Source: Eubacteriales bacterium (GTDB lineage: Bacteria; Bacillota_A; Clostridia; Christensenellales; Aristaeellaceae). Taken from it: a stretch of DNA of 6,369 nt. Positions 1 through 5,118 of the stretch are shown piece by piece. The stretch is from the NCBI GenBank assembly GCA_028692205.1, contig JAQUXV010000163.1, positions 1-6,369 of the forward strand, in the 5' to 3' direction. The position numbers and the translations under genes are program-made. How positions within the stretch are numbered: position 1 is the first letter of the stretch; every line of letters begins with the position of its first letter. The notes below the pieces were generated by a model that saw only the letters and a list, made by a program, of their open reading frames with translations, had not been told where the DNA came from and made no database searches.

Positions 1-5
1 AGTTG

Positions 6-11
6 TATAAT
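6..11 (+). promoter_or_regulatory. -10 box of the tRNA-Ser promoter
   Basis: A perfect TATAAT lies 26 bases before the first base of the mature tRNA, a normal distance for a short 5' leader trimmed by RNase P. The matching -35 box would fall before base 1, so the promoter cannot be fully checked here. Confidence 0.6.
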
Positions 12-37
12 TGCACCGTTGCGATCCCGTAACTTGT

Positions 38-127
38 GGAGAGTTGGCTGAGTGGTCGAAGGCGCACGACTGGAAATCGTGTTACGGCTGAAACCGTACT
101 AGGGTTCAAATCCCTAACTCTCCGCCA
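38..127 (+). tRNA. tRNA-Ser (anticodon GGA)
   Basis: This is a complete class II (long variable arm) tRNA. The acceptor stem pairs GGAGAGT (38-44) with ACTCTCC (117-123), followed by discriminator G124 and an encoded CCA (125-127). The anticodon stem CACGA/TCGTG (65-69/77-81) closes the seven-base loop CTGGAAA, placing GGA at 72-74, which reads the serine codons UCC and UCU. The variable arm pairs TACGG (83-87) with CCGTA (94-98), the long arm expected of serine tRNAs. The T arm TAGGG/CCCTA (100-104/112-116) encloses TTCAAAT. Every stem is intact, so the gene should be functional. It stands alone, with its own promoter element and terminator. Confidence 0.97.
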
Positions 128-130
128 AGC

Positions 131-167
131 AAAGAACGTCAATCCTGATAAAGGGTTGGCGTTCTTT
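131..167 (+). terminator. Stem-loop terminator after tRNA-Ser
   Basis: A 15-bp stem with two G-U pairs joins 131-145 to 153-167 around the seven-base loop TGATAAA. The outer eight pairs are AAAGAACG/CGTTCTTT, so the descending arm ends in a T-rich run. It begins three bases after the tRNA CCA. No longer T tract follows, but position and stability fit an intrinsic terminator. Confidence 0.75.
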
Positions 168-240
168 CCTATTTGCTGAAGAGGCTTGCCTGTTTCGGTT
201 ATCCGATGTCGGTACAGTATAGCAAAAGCGGTTATACCAT

Positions 241-274
241 TCTGTTTATCGGGAAAAGCTTTCCGATAAATGGA
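241..274. terminator. Stem-loop between convergent tRNA-Ser and ferritin-like gene
   Basis: A 12-bp stem (241-252 with 263-274, two G-U pairs) has a perfect core TTTATCGG/CCGATAAA and a ten-base loop. It lies 38 bases past the stop codon of the leftward ferritin-like gene and is the only strong hairpin available to end that operon. The T tract is weak on either strand (TTATT on the plus side), so termination is inferred from position. Confidence 0.45.
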
Positions 275-312
275 TTATTCCGTTATCTGCTGTCCGCCGT
301 TTTCCGCGCCGA

Positions 313-798
313 TCAGTATTCTTCCCGGATGCCGAATTCAGCCGATTCCACCCACTCGTTGGGGCGGTTCACATGCCGGTACATCTCCTCCAAAATTGAA
401 TAGTGCTTCTGTTCCTCCTCGATCAGGAATTTGAGCAACGCGCGCCCGGCATCATCCCCGGCTTTGGCCAGCAAATCGGTATACAGGTCAACGCTTTGCT
501 TCTCTTTCGCAAGCGCTGTATGGTACAGTTCCACCTGATCCGGCAACTCTTTGACGCTGCTTTGAAAATCCTTCTGATGGAGAAACAGGTCTTTTTCGGC
601 GTTCAGTTGATTGTCGCTTTGCAGCGCATAGGGTTTTCCATCCATCCAGTCCCTGATAATCTGTGCGTGTTTTGCCTCATCCGCCGCCAATCGGCGGAAT
701 ACGACGTTAAGGGGATTCTTTTCATTTTTATCGGCCTGCTCCAGATAGTATTTCTCGCCATCCTTTTCCATGTTTACGGCAAATTCAAAAGCATTCAT
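313..798 (-). CDS. Rubrerythrin-like ferritin-fold diiron protein (no rubredoxin domain)
   Basis: A 161-residue soluble protein made almost wholly of one four-helix ferritin-like domain. The diiron ligand pattern is complete: E11 in helix 1, E41-x-x-H44 (ADEAKHA) in helix 2, E99 in helix 3 and E129-x-x-H132 (EEEQKH) in helix 4. The C-terminal EWVESAEFG is typical of this COG1633-type group. There is no C-terminal CxxC rubredoxin domain, so it is not a classical rubrerythrin and needs an outside electron donor. Members of this superfamily reduce peroxide or handle iron in anaerobes; the substrate here is unknown. No signal peptide is visible, so it should be cytoplasmic. The ATG has AAAGGAG (806-812) seven bases upstream. 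It is the last gene of a leftward set, 59 bp after the membrane cytochrome gene. The family assignment is firm; the precise reaction is not. Confidence 0.88.
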   Translation of the reverse strand: MNAFEFAVNMEKDGEKYYLEQADKNEKNPLNVVFRRLAADEAKHAQIIRDWMDGKPYALQSDNQLNAEKDLFLHQKDFQSSVKELPDQVELYHTALAKEKQSVDLYTDLLAKAGDDAGRALLKFLIEEEQKHYSILEEMYRHVNRPNEWVESAEFGIREEY

Positions 799-857
799 TG
801 CTGCGCTCCTTTCGGTTCGTCCTATTGTTTTGGTAGAACATCCTGTTTCTCAGTGCA

Positions 858-1340
858 TTATTTCTTTTGTCCCCTGCTGTGTTTTACAAGGAACATCAGG
901 CACGCGTGCAGCGCCACAAGCGTCAGCAGCGCGTAAAGAAACCCTGTGTGGAAAGTGAGCATTGAAAAGCTTGGAAAAAGCGTATACGTAAGCCCAGTCT
1001 CCATCAGCGCGCCGGTGCTCAGTTGCAGTAAAAATAAAAGTACCATCGCCATTGTAACCACTTTGGCGGCAATCCCCAACGGCCTGCCCTTTTGCAGATC
1101 CCGGCGGTTCATCATCACCCTTTCCCGGAGAATTCGGTACAGGTTTTTCCTTCTCGGAGAAAGCATCGGCAGGAGAATCCATAACGGTATGATCGACGCG
1201 CCCAGAAAGCCGTGGATTTCGCCGTATGGAATATAGGGGATCAGTCTGAACGCCATTCCGGCGCCAAGCGTCAGCGTAGCCAGCACAAAAACGGCGATCA
1301 ATGTATGGATTTTCCCAAACTCGGTTTTCAAAAACTTCAT
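858..1340 (-). CDS. Four-helix membrane protein, probable b-type cytochrome (DUF4405-like)
   Basis: A 160-residue integral membrane protein with four hydrophobic helices at about 10-34, 40-60, 90-112 and 128-152. Each helix carries a histidine: H12, H43 (EIHGFLG), H131 (TFHTGFLY) and H145 (ALHACLMF). The last two are 14 residues apart in the same C-terminal helix region. This matches four-helix membrane cytochromes b, such as DUF4405 proteins and cytochrome b subunits of hydrogenases and formate dehydrogenases, where histidines hold one or two hemes. The helix 2-3 connection is Arg/Lys rich (SPRRKNLYRILRERVMMNRR), which by the positive-inside rule puts it, and probably both termini, in the cytoplasm. 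I chose the ATG at 1340, with GAGG (1353-1356) 12 bases upstream; a TTG start at 1358 would add six residues and has no ribosome site. It lies 54 bp after the heme-lipoprotein gene. Heme binding is inferred from the histidines, and no quinone or flavin site is recognisable. Confidence 0.72.
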   Translation of the reverse strand: MKFLKTEFGKIHTLIAVFVLATLTLGAGMAFRLIPYIPYGEIHGFLGASIIPLWILLPMLSPRRKNLYRILRERVMMNRRDLQKGRPLGIAAKVVTMAMVLLFLLQLSTGALMETGLTYTLFPSFSMLTFHTGFLYALLTLVALHACLMFLVKHSRGQKK

Positions 1341-1364
1341 ATAACTCGCTCGCCTCAAACAGCC

Positions 1365-1381
1365 GATAAACGGCGTTTATC
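1365..1381 (-). other. Intercistronic stem-loop
   Basis: A perfect 7-bp inverted repeat, GATAAAC/GTTTATC with a three-base loop, fills the 54-bp gap between the lipoprotein and cytochrome genes. It ends eight bases before the GAGG ribosome site of the cytochrome gene. It could stabilise the upstream message, partly terminate transcription or tune translation. No strong T tract follows it. Confidence 0.4.
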
Positions 1382-1394
1382 CAATTGCTCTCTT

Positions 1395-1853
1395 TTACGG
1401 TTCGTACATGCCGACAATCGGCACAGAATCCAATTTGGAAACGCCATGCGGAGATACGGTTTTAATTTCTTCCGTCAGGTCCGCCCCCGCCTGATACTTA
1501 CCGAAGTGCGATCCGTTCTTCCACTGGGGTACATCGGTAACGTCGTATACTTTTCCATCCACCGCGACATAGGCGGGGTTTCCGTTTTGCCCGTTATATT
1601 GGGCCAGTTCCTCCGCGTTAAACACCTTCAGCGTCACCAGCTGGGGCGTTGCGGTAGGTTCCGCGATCGGCGTCGCGGTAGGTAACGCCGTTTGATCCGC
1701 CGCCTGTAGGGCTGCGGTTTCGGCGGCACCGGTCGCCGTTGTCTGCACAGGCTCCGGCGCACTTCCGGTTTGCACCGTGCAACCCGTAAAAACGACCATC
1801 GCGACGAATAGCAGAACCGTCATCATCGCCTTTTTCCCGTTGATAATATGCAT
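1395..1853 (-). CDS. Lipoprotein with cytochrome-b5-like heme-binding domain
   Basis: A 152-residue exported protein. Residues 1-24 form a lipoprotein signal (Lys-Lys, hydrophobic core AMMTVLLFVAMVV, lipobox FTGC) with Cys25 as the lipidated residue. A low-complexity Ala/Thr/Pro linker follows, with repeated ATP/TATP units to about residue 70. The C-terminal 80 residues form a small cytochrome-b5-like domain: FNAEELAQYNG, NPAYVAVDGKVYDVTDVPQW, then GSH (H116), GADLTEEI and SPHG (H136). H116 and H136 are the expected axial heme ligands. The family is annotated as predicted heme/steroid binding (COG4892/PF00173-like). The lipid anchor and linker should place the heme domain on the outer face of the membrane. 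I chose the ATG at 1853 because GGAGGG (1861-1866) sits seven bases upstream; an ATG at 1868 would overlap that site. It is the first gene of the leftward set. Redox partners are inferred from context. Confidence 0.85.
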   Translation of the reverse strand: MHIINGKKAMMTVLLFVAMVVFTGCTVQTGSAPEPVQTTATGAAETAALQAADQTALPTATPIAEPTATPQLVTLKVFNAEELAQYNGQNGNPAYVAVDGKVYDVTDVPQWKNGSHFGKYQAGADLTEEIKTVSPHGVSKLDSVPIVGMYEP

Positions 1854-1860
1854 AGGCTTT

Positions 1861-1866
1861 CCCTCC
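1861..1866 (-). promoter_or_regulatory. Ribosome binding site deciding the lipoprotein start
   Basis: GGAGGG on the minus strand, seven bases before the ATG at 1853. It overlaps the codons that would follow an upstream ATG at 1868, which itself has no ribosome site, so it supports the shorter protein. Confidence 0.7.
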
Positions 1867-1932
1867 ATTCTGAAGGATGCAATTTCTTTGTTTACAGTAT
1901 CCCACTACGGTTAGGGTGATACCGTTATCTTC

Positions 1933-1960
1933 TATATACGCGCCCGTTCTTCCTTTTAAA
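1933..1960 (-). promoter_or_regulatory. Weak candidate promoter for the leftward heme/ferritin-like operon
   Basis: Reading leftward, TTTAAA (1955-1960) and TATATA (1933-1938) are 16 bases apart and each matches 4 of 6 consensus positions. Transcription would start near 1926, on the edge of the dyad at 1907-1925, which could then act as an operator. It is the best pair I found on this strand, but it is not strong. Confidence 0.25.
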
Positions 1961-1984
1961 CCACTTTTTTATCCGTTCTCCGCC

Positions 1985-2036
1985 CCCGAAACACAGTTTT
2001 TACGCAAATTTCAATCCACCGAAATTTCGTTTCGGG
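1985..2036. repeat. Nested inverted repeats in the divergent control region
   Basis: Outer arms CCCGAAAC (1985-1992) and GTTTCGGG (2029-2036) are perfect complements. Inside them AAATTTC (2006-2012) and GAAATTT (2021-2027) are also perfect complements around an eight-base loop. One side has a 13-base internal bulge and the other a single base. An alternative 6-5-6 dyad, CCGAAA/TTTCGG (2019-2035), shares the right half. It could be a structured leader of the leftward message or a cluster of protein-binding half sites; the sequence does not decide. Confidence 0.55.
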
Positions 2037-2039
2037 ATC

Positions 2040-2058
2040 TTGTGCAAATAATGCACAA
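2040..2058. promoter_or_regulatory. Palindromic operator-like site upstream of ridA-nfnAB
   Basis: TTGTGCA (2040-2046) and TGCACAA (2052-2058) are perfect 7-base inverted repeats around AATAA. The site ends four bases before the -35 box of the rightward promoter, with its centre about 50 bases before the predicted start point. The TTGTG...CACAA ends recall Rex and Crp/Fnr family operators, but the 19-base length is one longer than the usual 18-base Rex box. The bound regulator is therefore unknown. Confidence 0.5.
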
Positions 2059-2062
2059 TCGC

Positions 2063-2092
2063 TTTACATAACTTGATTCATAATGGTAAAAT
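2063..2092 (+). promoter_or_regulatory. Sigma-70 type promoter for ridA-nfnA-nfnB
   Basis: TTTACA (2063-2068) and TAAAAT (2087-2092) each match 5 of 6 consensus positions and are 18 bases apart. The predicted start is near 2099, giving a leader of about 46 bases before the ridA ATG. Confidence 0.6.
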
Positions 2093-2126
2093 GGAGCCTG
2101 TCAAGCGTAATGGCACTATCATCGAC

Positions 2127-2135
2127 AAGGAGGAG
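2127..2135 (+). promoter_or_regulatory. Ribosome binding site deciding the ridA start
   Basis: AAGGAGGAG ends nine bases before the ATG at 2145. An in-frame ATG at 2073 lies inside the promoter spacer, so the 2145 start is preferred. Confidence 0.8.
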
Positions 2136-2144
2136 TTGACAAGA

Positions 2145-2519
2145 ATGAAAAATGTACTTTTCACCGATTCGGCGCCTAAGGCAGTCGGTCCCTATTCGCA
2201 GGCAATTGCCAACGGCGACGTTGTTTTTACTTCGGGCCAGCTGGGCATCGACATGGAAACCGGCAAACTTGCTGCGGATGTGGAACAGCAGGCACACTGC
2301 TCTATGAAAAACCTTGGCGCAATTTTGAAGAACGCCGGCCTCGGTTATGAAAACATTATCAAAACTACGATTTTTCTTACCAACATGGCGGACTTCGGCG
2401 CTGTAAACGCTGTGTATTCCAGCTACTTCACCTCCGATTTCCCCGCCCGCAGCTGCGTGCAGGTCGCCGCTTTACCGTTGGGTGGTCTGGTGGAAATTGA
2501 GTGCGTCGCCGCCCGGTAA
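2145..2519 (+). CDS. ridA: RidA family enamine/imine deaminase
   Basis: A 124-residue cytoplasmic protein, the normal length for RidA (YjgF/YER057c/UK114 family), a trimer with active sites between subunits. It hydrolyses reactive enamine/imine intermediates, such as 2-aminoacrylate from PLP enzymes, to keto acids and ammonia. Family hallmarks are visible: APKAVGPYSQA near the start with Y17, FTSGQLG (28-34), LKNAGLGYENIIKTTIFL (61-78), FPARSCVQVAALP (99-111) with the catalytic-type R102 and C104, and E117 in VEIECVA, equivalent to E120 of the E. coli enzyme. The active-site set appears complete, so this is probably a true RidA rather than an Rid2-7 paralog. It is the first gene after a good promoter. 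The 57 bp to nfnA contain no terminator, so co-transcription with nfnAB is likely. Confidence 0.93.
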   Translation: MKNVLFTDSAPKAVGPYSQAIANGDVVFTSGQLGIDMETGKLAADVEQQAHCSMKNLGAILKNAGLGYENIIKTTIFLTNMADFGAVNAVYSSYFTSDFPARSCVQVAALPLGGLVEIECVAAR

Positions 2520-2561
2520 ACCTGTTTTCTGCTCGAAAACCGCTCCCAATACGTTCCTATG

Positions 2562-2567
2562 AAAGGG
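2562..2567 (+). promoter_or_regulatory. Ribosome binding site deciding the nfnA start
   Basis: AAAGGG lies nine bases before the ATG at 2577. It is within the codons following an in-frame ATG at 2559, which has no ribosome site of its own, so the shorter product is preferred. Confidence 0.6.
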
Positions 2568-2576
2568 TTATCGCCA

Positions 2577-3419
2577 ATGTTTGAAATTCTGACAAAAGAA
2601 GCCCTCAACCCCACTGTAACGCGCATCACTGTCTCCGCACCGTTGGTTGCCAGGAAAGCGGAACCCGGACAATTTGTTATTCTTCGTGCAAAAACGTCGA
2701 GTGAACGCCTGCCCCTGACCGTGGCGGATTACGACCGTGCAGCCGGCAGCATTACCCTGATTTTTCAGGTGGTCGGCGGCGGCACCATGGAGCTGAACAG
2801 CCTGAACGTGGGCGATTCTCTGGAAGACCTGGTCGGCCCGCTTGGGAAAGCCACGGAAACGGAAGGGCTTAAAAAGGTCTGTGTTGTTGGCGGCGGCGTC
2901 GGCTGTGCCATCGCTATGCCGGTCGCAAAGAAACTACACGAGCAGGGCGCGGTGGTACACAGCATTATCGGCTTCCGAAGCCGTGATCTGGTTATTTTGG
3001 AAAACGAATTCCGCTCTGTCAGCGATGAACTGCGTATTATGACGGACGACGGCAGTTACGGTGAAAAAGGGTTGGTGACCACCGCGCTGGAGGCATTGAT
3101 CAACGCCGGAAACCAGTATGACGAAGTCATCGCCATCGGGCCGCTGGTTATGATGAAATTCGTTTCGCTGACCACGAAAAAATATCAGATTAAAACCGTT
3201 GTAAGCATGAACCCGATTATGATCGACGGCACCGGCATGTGCGGCGGCTGCCGTTTAACCGTGGGCGGAGAAACCAAGTTTGCTTGTGTGGACGGTCCTG
3301 ATTTTGACGGGCATCTTGTGGATTTCGACGAAGCGATGCGCCGCGGGCAGATGTATCAGGAATTTGAGCAGCACGCCCGCGAGAGTGCCTGCCGCCTTTA
3401 CCAAAAGGAGGTGCAGTAA
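2577..3419 (+). CDS. nfnA: NADH-dependent ferredoxin:NADP+ oxidoreductase, alpha subunit (NfnA)
   Basis: A 280-residue cytoplasmic flavoprotein of the ferredoxin-NADP reductase/dihydroorotate dehydrogenase electron-transfer subunit family. In NfnAB complexes this subunit binds NAD(H), an FAD and a [2Fe-2S] cluster. Seen here: an N-terminal FAD-binding barrel (about 1-95) with the flavin motif RLPLTV (44-49) and VVGGGT (65-70); a nucleotide-binding fold starting VCVVGGGVGCA (101-111); and a C-terminal cluster segment MIDGTGMCGGCR with C222, C225 and C237. D217 is the likely fourth ligand, since Nfn structures have one Asp and three Cys on this cluster. The start MFEILTKEALNPTVT is characteristic of the family. 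The gene is two bases upstream of nfnB, so the two are translationally linked. SudB/GltA-associated subunits look alike, but pairing with nfnB favours Nfn. Confidence 0.9.
   Translation: MFEILTKEALNPTVTRITVSAPLVARKAEPGQFVILRAKTSSERLPLTVADYDRAAGSITLIFQVVGGGTMELNSLNVGDSLEDLVGPLGKATETEGLKKVCVVGGGVGCAIAMPVAKKLHEQGAVVHSIIGFRSRDLVILENEFRSVSDELRIMTDDGSYGEKGLVTTALEALINAGNQYDEVIAIGPLVMMKFVSLTTKKYQIKTVVSMNPIMIDGTGMCGGCRLTVGGETKFACVDGPDFDGHLVDFDEAMRRGQMYQEFEQHARESACRLYQKEVQ
3403..3411 (+). promoter_or_regulatory. Ribosome binding site supporting a GTG start for nfnB
   Basis: AAAAGGAGG lies within the last codons of nfnA and ends ten bases before the GTG at 3422. The next in-frame ATG at 3437 is too far away, so GTG initiation is favoured. 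Confidence 0.75.
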
Positions 3420-3421
3420 CT

Positions 3422-4828
3422 GTGCCGGAACGCAACATGAGCCAAGTGAAAACCCCTATGCCCACACAGCCTGCGGAGGAACGCAATCATAATTTTGAAG
3501 AGGTCGCGCTTGGATATACCTACAGCATGGCGGTCAGCGAAGCACGCCGCTGTCTGAACTGCAAAAACCATCCCTGTGTCAGTGCGTGCCCCGTTGCGGT
3601 GGATATTCCCGGCTTTATTTTAAAGGTTGCCGAGGAAGACTTGGAAGGCGCTTACCGGATTTTAAGCGCCTGCAACGCCCTGCCCGCCGTTTGCGGCCGC
3701 GTTTGCCCGCAGGAAACGCAGTGCGAAAGCGTATGCGTACGGAAAAACAAAGGCGAAAGCGTCGGCATCGGCCGTCTGGAACGCTTTGTGGCGGATTGGC
3801 ATCGTGCAAACTCGCATGAAGCTGTGAAAGAACCCGAATATAACGGTCACCGCGTCGCCATTGTCGGCGCGGGCCCAAGCGGCCTTACCTGCGCGGGCGA
3901 CCTGGCGAAGCTTGGCTATCAGGTAACGGTTTTCGAGGCGCTCCACGTAGCCGGCGGCGTACTGGTATACGGCATACCGGAGTTCCGGCTGCCCAAAGCC
4001 ATTGTGCGCGACGAAATCGAAGGGCTGAAGGCGCTGGGCGTAAAGATCGATACAGACGTCATTATCGGAAAAACGCTCACGGTGGACGAGCTTTTCGATA
4101 TGGGTTACGAGGCGATCTTCATCGGCAGCGGCGCGGGACTCCCCCGATTTATGGGCGTTCCCGGCGAGAATCTGAAGGGCGTTTACAGCGCTAACGAGTA
4201 TCTTACCCGTATCAACCTGATGAAGGCCTATCTCCCCGACAGCGCAACGCCGATTCAAAAAAGCTTTTCCGTCGCGGTGGTGGGCGGCGGCAACGTGGCC
4301 ATGGACGCGGCACGCTGCGCCAAGCGGCTGGGCGCCGATCAGGTAACCATCGTCTATCGCCGGAGCATGGCGGAATTGCCCGCGCGCGCCGAGGAAGTGG
4401 AGCACGCGCAGGAAGAAGGCATCGTATTCAAAATGCTTTCCAACCCTGTTGAGGTTCTTGGCGACGACAAAGGCTGGGTAACCGGCGTTAAGTGCGTTGA
4501 AATGACGCTCGGCGAGCCGGACGCCAGCGGCCGCCGCCGCCCCATTGAAAAACCCGACAGCGAGTTTATCCTCAATGTGGATACGCTGATCGTTGCAATC
4601 GGCACCCAGCCCAACCCACTCCTTCGCAGCACAACCGAGGGGCTGGCCACCGATCGCCACGGCTGCATCATCACCAACGGCGTAGACGGCCTTACCACCC
4701 GCGATAATGTCTATGCCGGCGGCGACGCGGTTACCGGCGCGGCTACGGTAATCCTCGCCATGGGCGCGGGGAAGAACGCGGCCGCAGCCATCCACAAGAT
4801 GATTACGGATAAGACAGCCAAGGCGTAA
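3422..4828 (+). CDS. nfnB: NADH-dependent ferredoxin:NADP+ oxidoreductase, beta subunit (NfnB, GltD-like)
   Basis: A 468-residue iron-sulfur flavoprotein homologous to the small subunit of glutamate synthase. In NfnAB it carries the bifurcating FAD, the NADP(H) site and two [4Fe-4S] clusters, and couples NADPH oxidation reversibly to reduction of ferredoxin and NAD+. Cysteines occur as C44xxC47xxxxC52xxxC56 and C91xxxC95xxxxxC101xxxC105. One cluster in studied homologues uses a Glu ligand; E98 is a candidate here. The FAD fold starts VAIVGAGPSG (145-154), the NADP fold at VAVVGGGNVAMD (284-295) with phosphate-binding VYRRS (311-315), and the C-terminal flavin motif is YAGGDAVTGAATVILAMGAG (431-450). 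No large glutamate synthase subunit is nearby and nfnA directly precedes it, so Nfn is favoured over a glutamate synthase role. Translation starts at GTG. It is the last gene of the operon. Confidence 0.92.
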   Translation: MPERNMSQVKTPMPTQPAEERNHNFEEVALGYTYSMAVSEARRCLNCKNHPCVSACPVAVDIPGFILKVAEEDLEGAYRILSACNALPAVCGRVCPQETQCESVCVRKNKGESVGIGRLERFVADWHRANSHEAVKEPEYNGHRVAIVGAGPSGLTCAGDLAKLGYQVTVFEALHVAGGVLVYGIPEFRLPKAIVRDEIEGLKALGVKIDTDVIIGKTLTVDELFDMGYEAIFIGSGAGLPRFMGVPGENLKGVYSANEYLTRINLMKAYLPDSATPIQKSFSVAVVGGGNVAMDAARCAKRLGADQVTIVYRRSMAELPARAEEVEHAQEEGIVFKMLSNPVEVLGDDKGWVTGVKCVEMTLGEPDASGRRRPIEKPDSEFILNVDTLIVAIGTQPNPLLRSTTEGLATDRHGCIITNGVDGLTTRDNVYAGGDAVTGAATVILAMGAGKNAAAAIHKMITDKTAKA

Positions 4829-4865
4829 TTTTTTCGACAGATACCGCCAAACGATACGGCAATCC

Positions 4866-4907
4866 CTGCAAAGCGTCCGACAGGGCAACCGGCCGGACGC
4901 TTTGCAG
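4866..4907 (+). terminator. Strong hairpin terminator after nfnB
   Basis: A perfect 14-bp stem, CTGCAAAGCGTCCG (4866-4879) with CGGACGCTTTGCAG (4894-4907), encloses a 14-base loop. It lies 37 bases after the nfnB stop. T-rich runs (CTTTTTCGTTTTT) follow 13 bases later rather than directly, so termination efficiency is uncertain. From 4908 to 5058 I see no gene, repeat or clear promoter. Confidence 0.65.
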
Positions 4908-5058
4908 ATTGCGACGGCTGCTTTTTCGTTTTTACCGTTGTAACTTTTTGCTTGGCATCCTCTCAGGCATACCCGCCAACAGGCCGATCATTCGGTACGA
5001 TTGCAACAGTAGCTGTATAGGCGCTTCGATAACGCACAGTAATGATGATTCTATCGAC

Positions 5059-5094
5059 TCAGCGCCCCGCCGGAATGTTCCGGCGGGGCGCTGA
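5059..5094. terminator. GC-rich hairpin at the end of the LCP gene
   Basis: A 17-bp perfect inverted repeat (5059-5075 with 5078-5094; core GCGCCCCGCCGG) lies 24 bases past the stop of the leftward LCP gene. The tip folds as a small AATGTT-type loop. It is symmetrical, so it could stop transcription from either side of this convergent junction. AT-rich sequence (TTATTTATTAAAT) follows on the plus strand, while the leftward side lacks a T run. Confidence 0.65.
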
Positions 5095-5118
5095 AGGTTA
5101 TTTATTAAATCGATTTGC

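Larger units (their letters stand above)
1854..2144. other. Divergent control region between the two redox operons
   Basis: This 291-bp stretch has no convincing gene. It is more AT-rich than its surroundings and holds, from left to right: a small dyad GTATC (1897-1901)/GATAC (1918-1922) overlapping ACGGT (1907-1911)/ACCGT (1921-1925); a weak leftward promoter candidate (1933-1960); nested inverted repeats (1985-2036); a 7-5-7 palindrome (2040-2058); a good rightward promoter (2063-2092); and the ridA leader. In that leader a six-base repeat TGTCAA (2099-2104)/TTGACA (2136-2141) flanks the ridA ribosome site, but it is too short to claim a switch. Confidence 0.7.

Noticed and set aside
38..127. 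Possible integration (att) site at the tRNA-Ser 3' end
   Set aside because: No integrase gene and no repeat of the tRNA 3' end were found elsewhere in the window.
173..403. 76-codon plus-strand frame after the tRNA
   Set aside because: It has no ribosome site, runs into the 3' end of the ferritin-like gene on the other strand, and has no recognisable motif.
403..936. 177-codon plus-strand frame across the ferritin-like gene and into the cytochrome gene
   Set aside because: It is a shadow of two well-supported minus-strand genes; its hydrophobic look comes from the complement of helix codons.
2040..2058. Firm call of a Rex operator
   Set aside because: The ends resemble a Rex box, but the dyad is 19 rather than 18 bases and its inner half-site bases differ from the clostridial form, so it was left as an unassigned palindrome.
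1877..2071. 64-codon frame in the divergent control region
   Set aside because: There is no ribosome site, it spans inverted repeats and promoter elements, and the protein is low-complexity with no domain.
3662..4888. 408-codon open frame antisense to nfnB
   Set aside because: The nfnB frame has complete flavin, NADP and Fe-S motifs. The antisense frame shows no recognisable domain and has a His/Ala/Arg-rich composition typical of a GC-rich gene read backwards.
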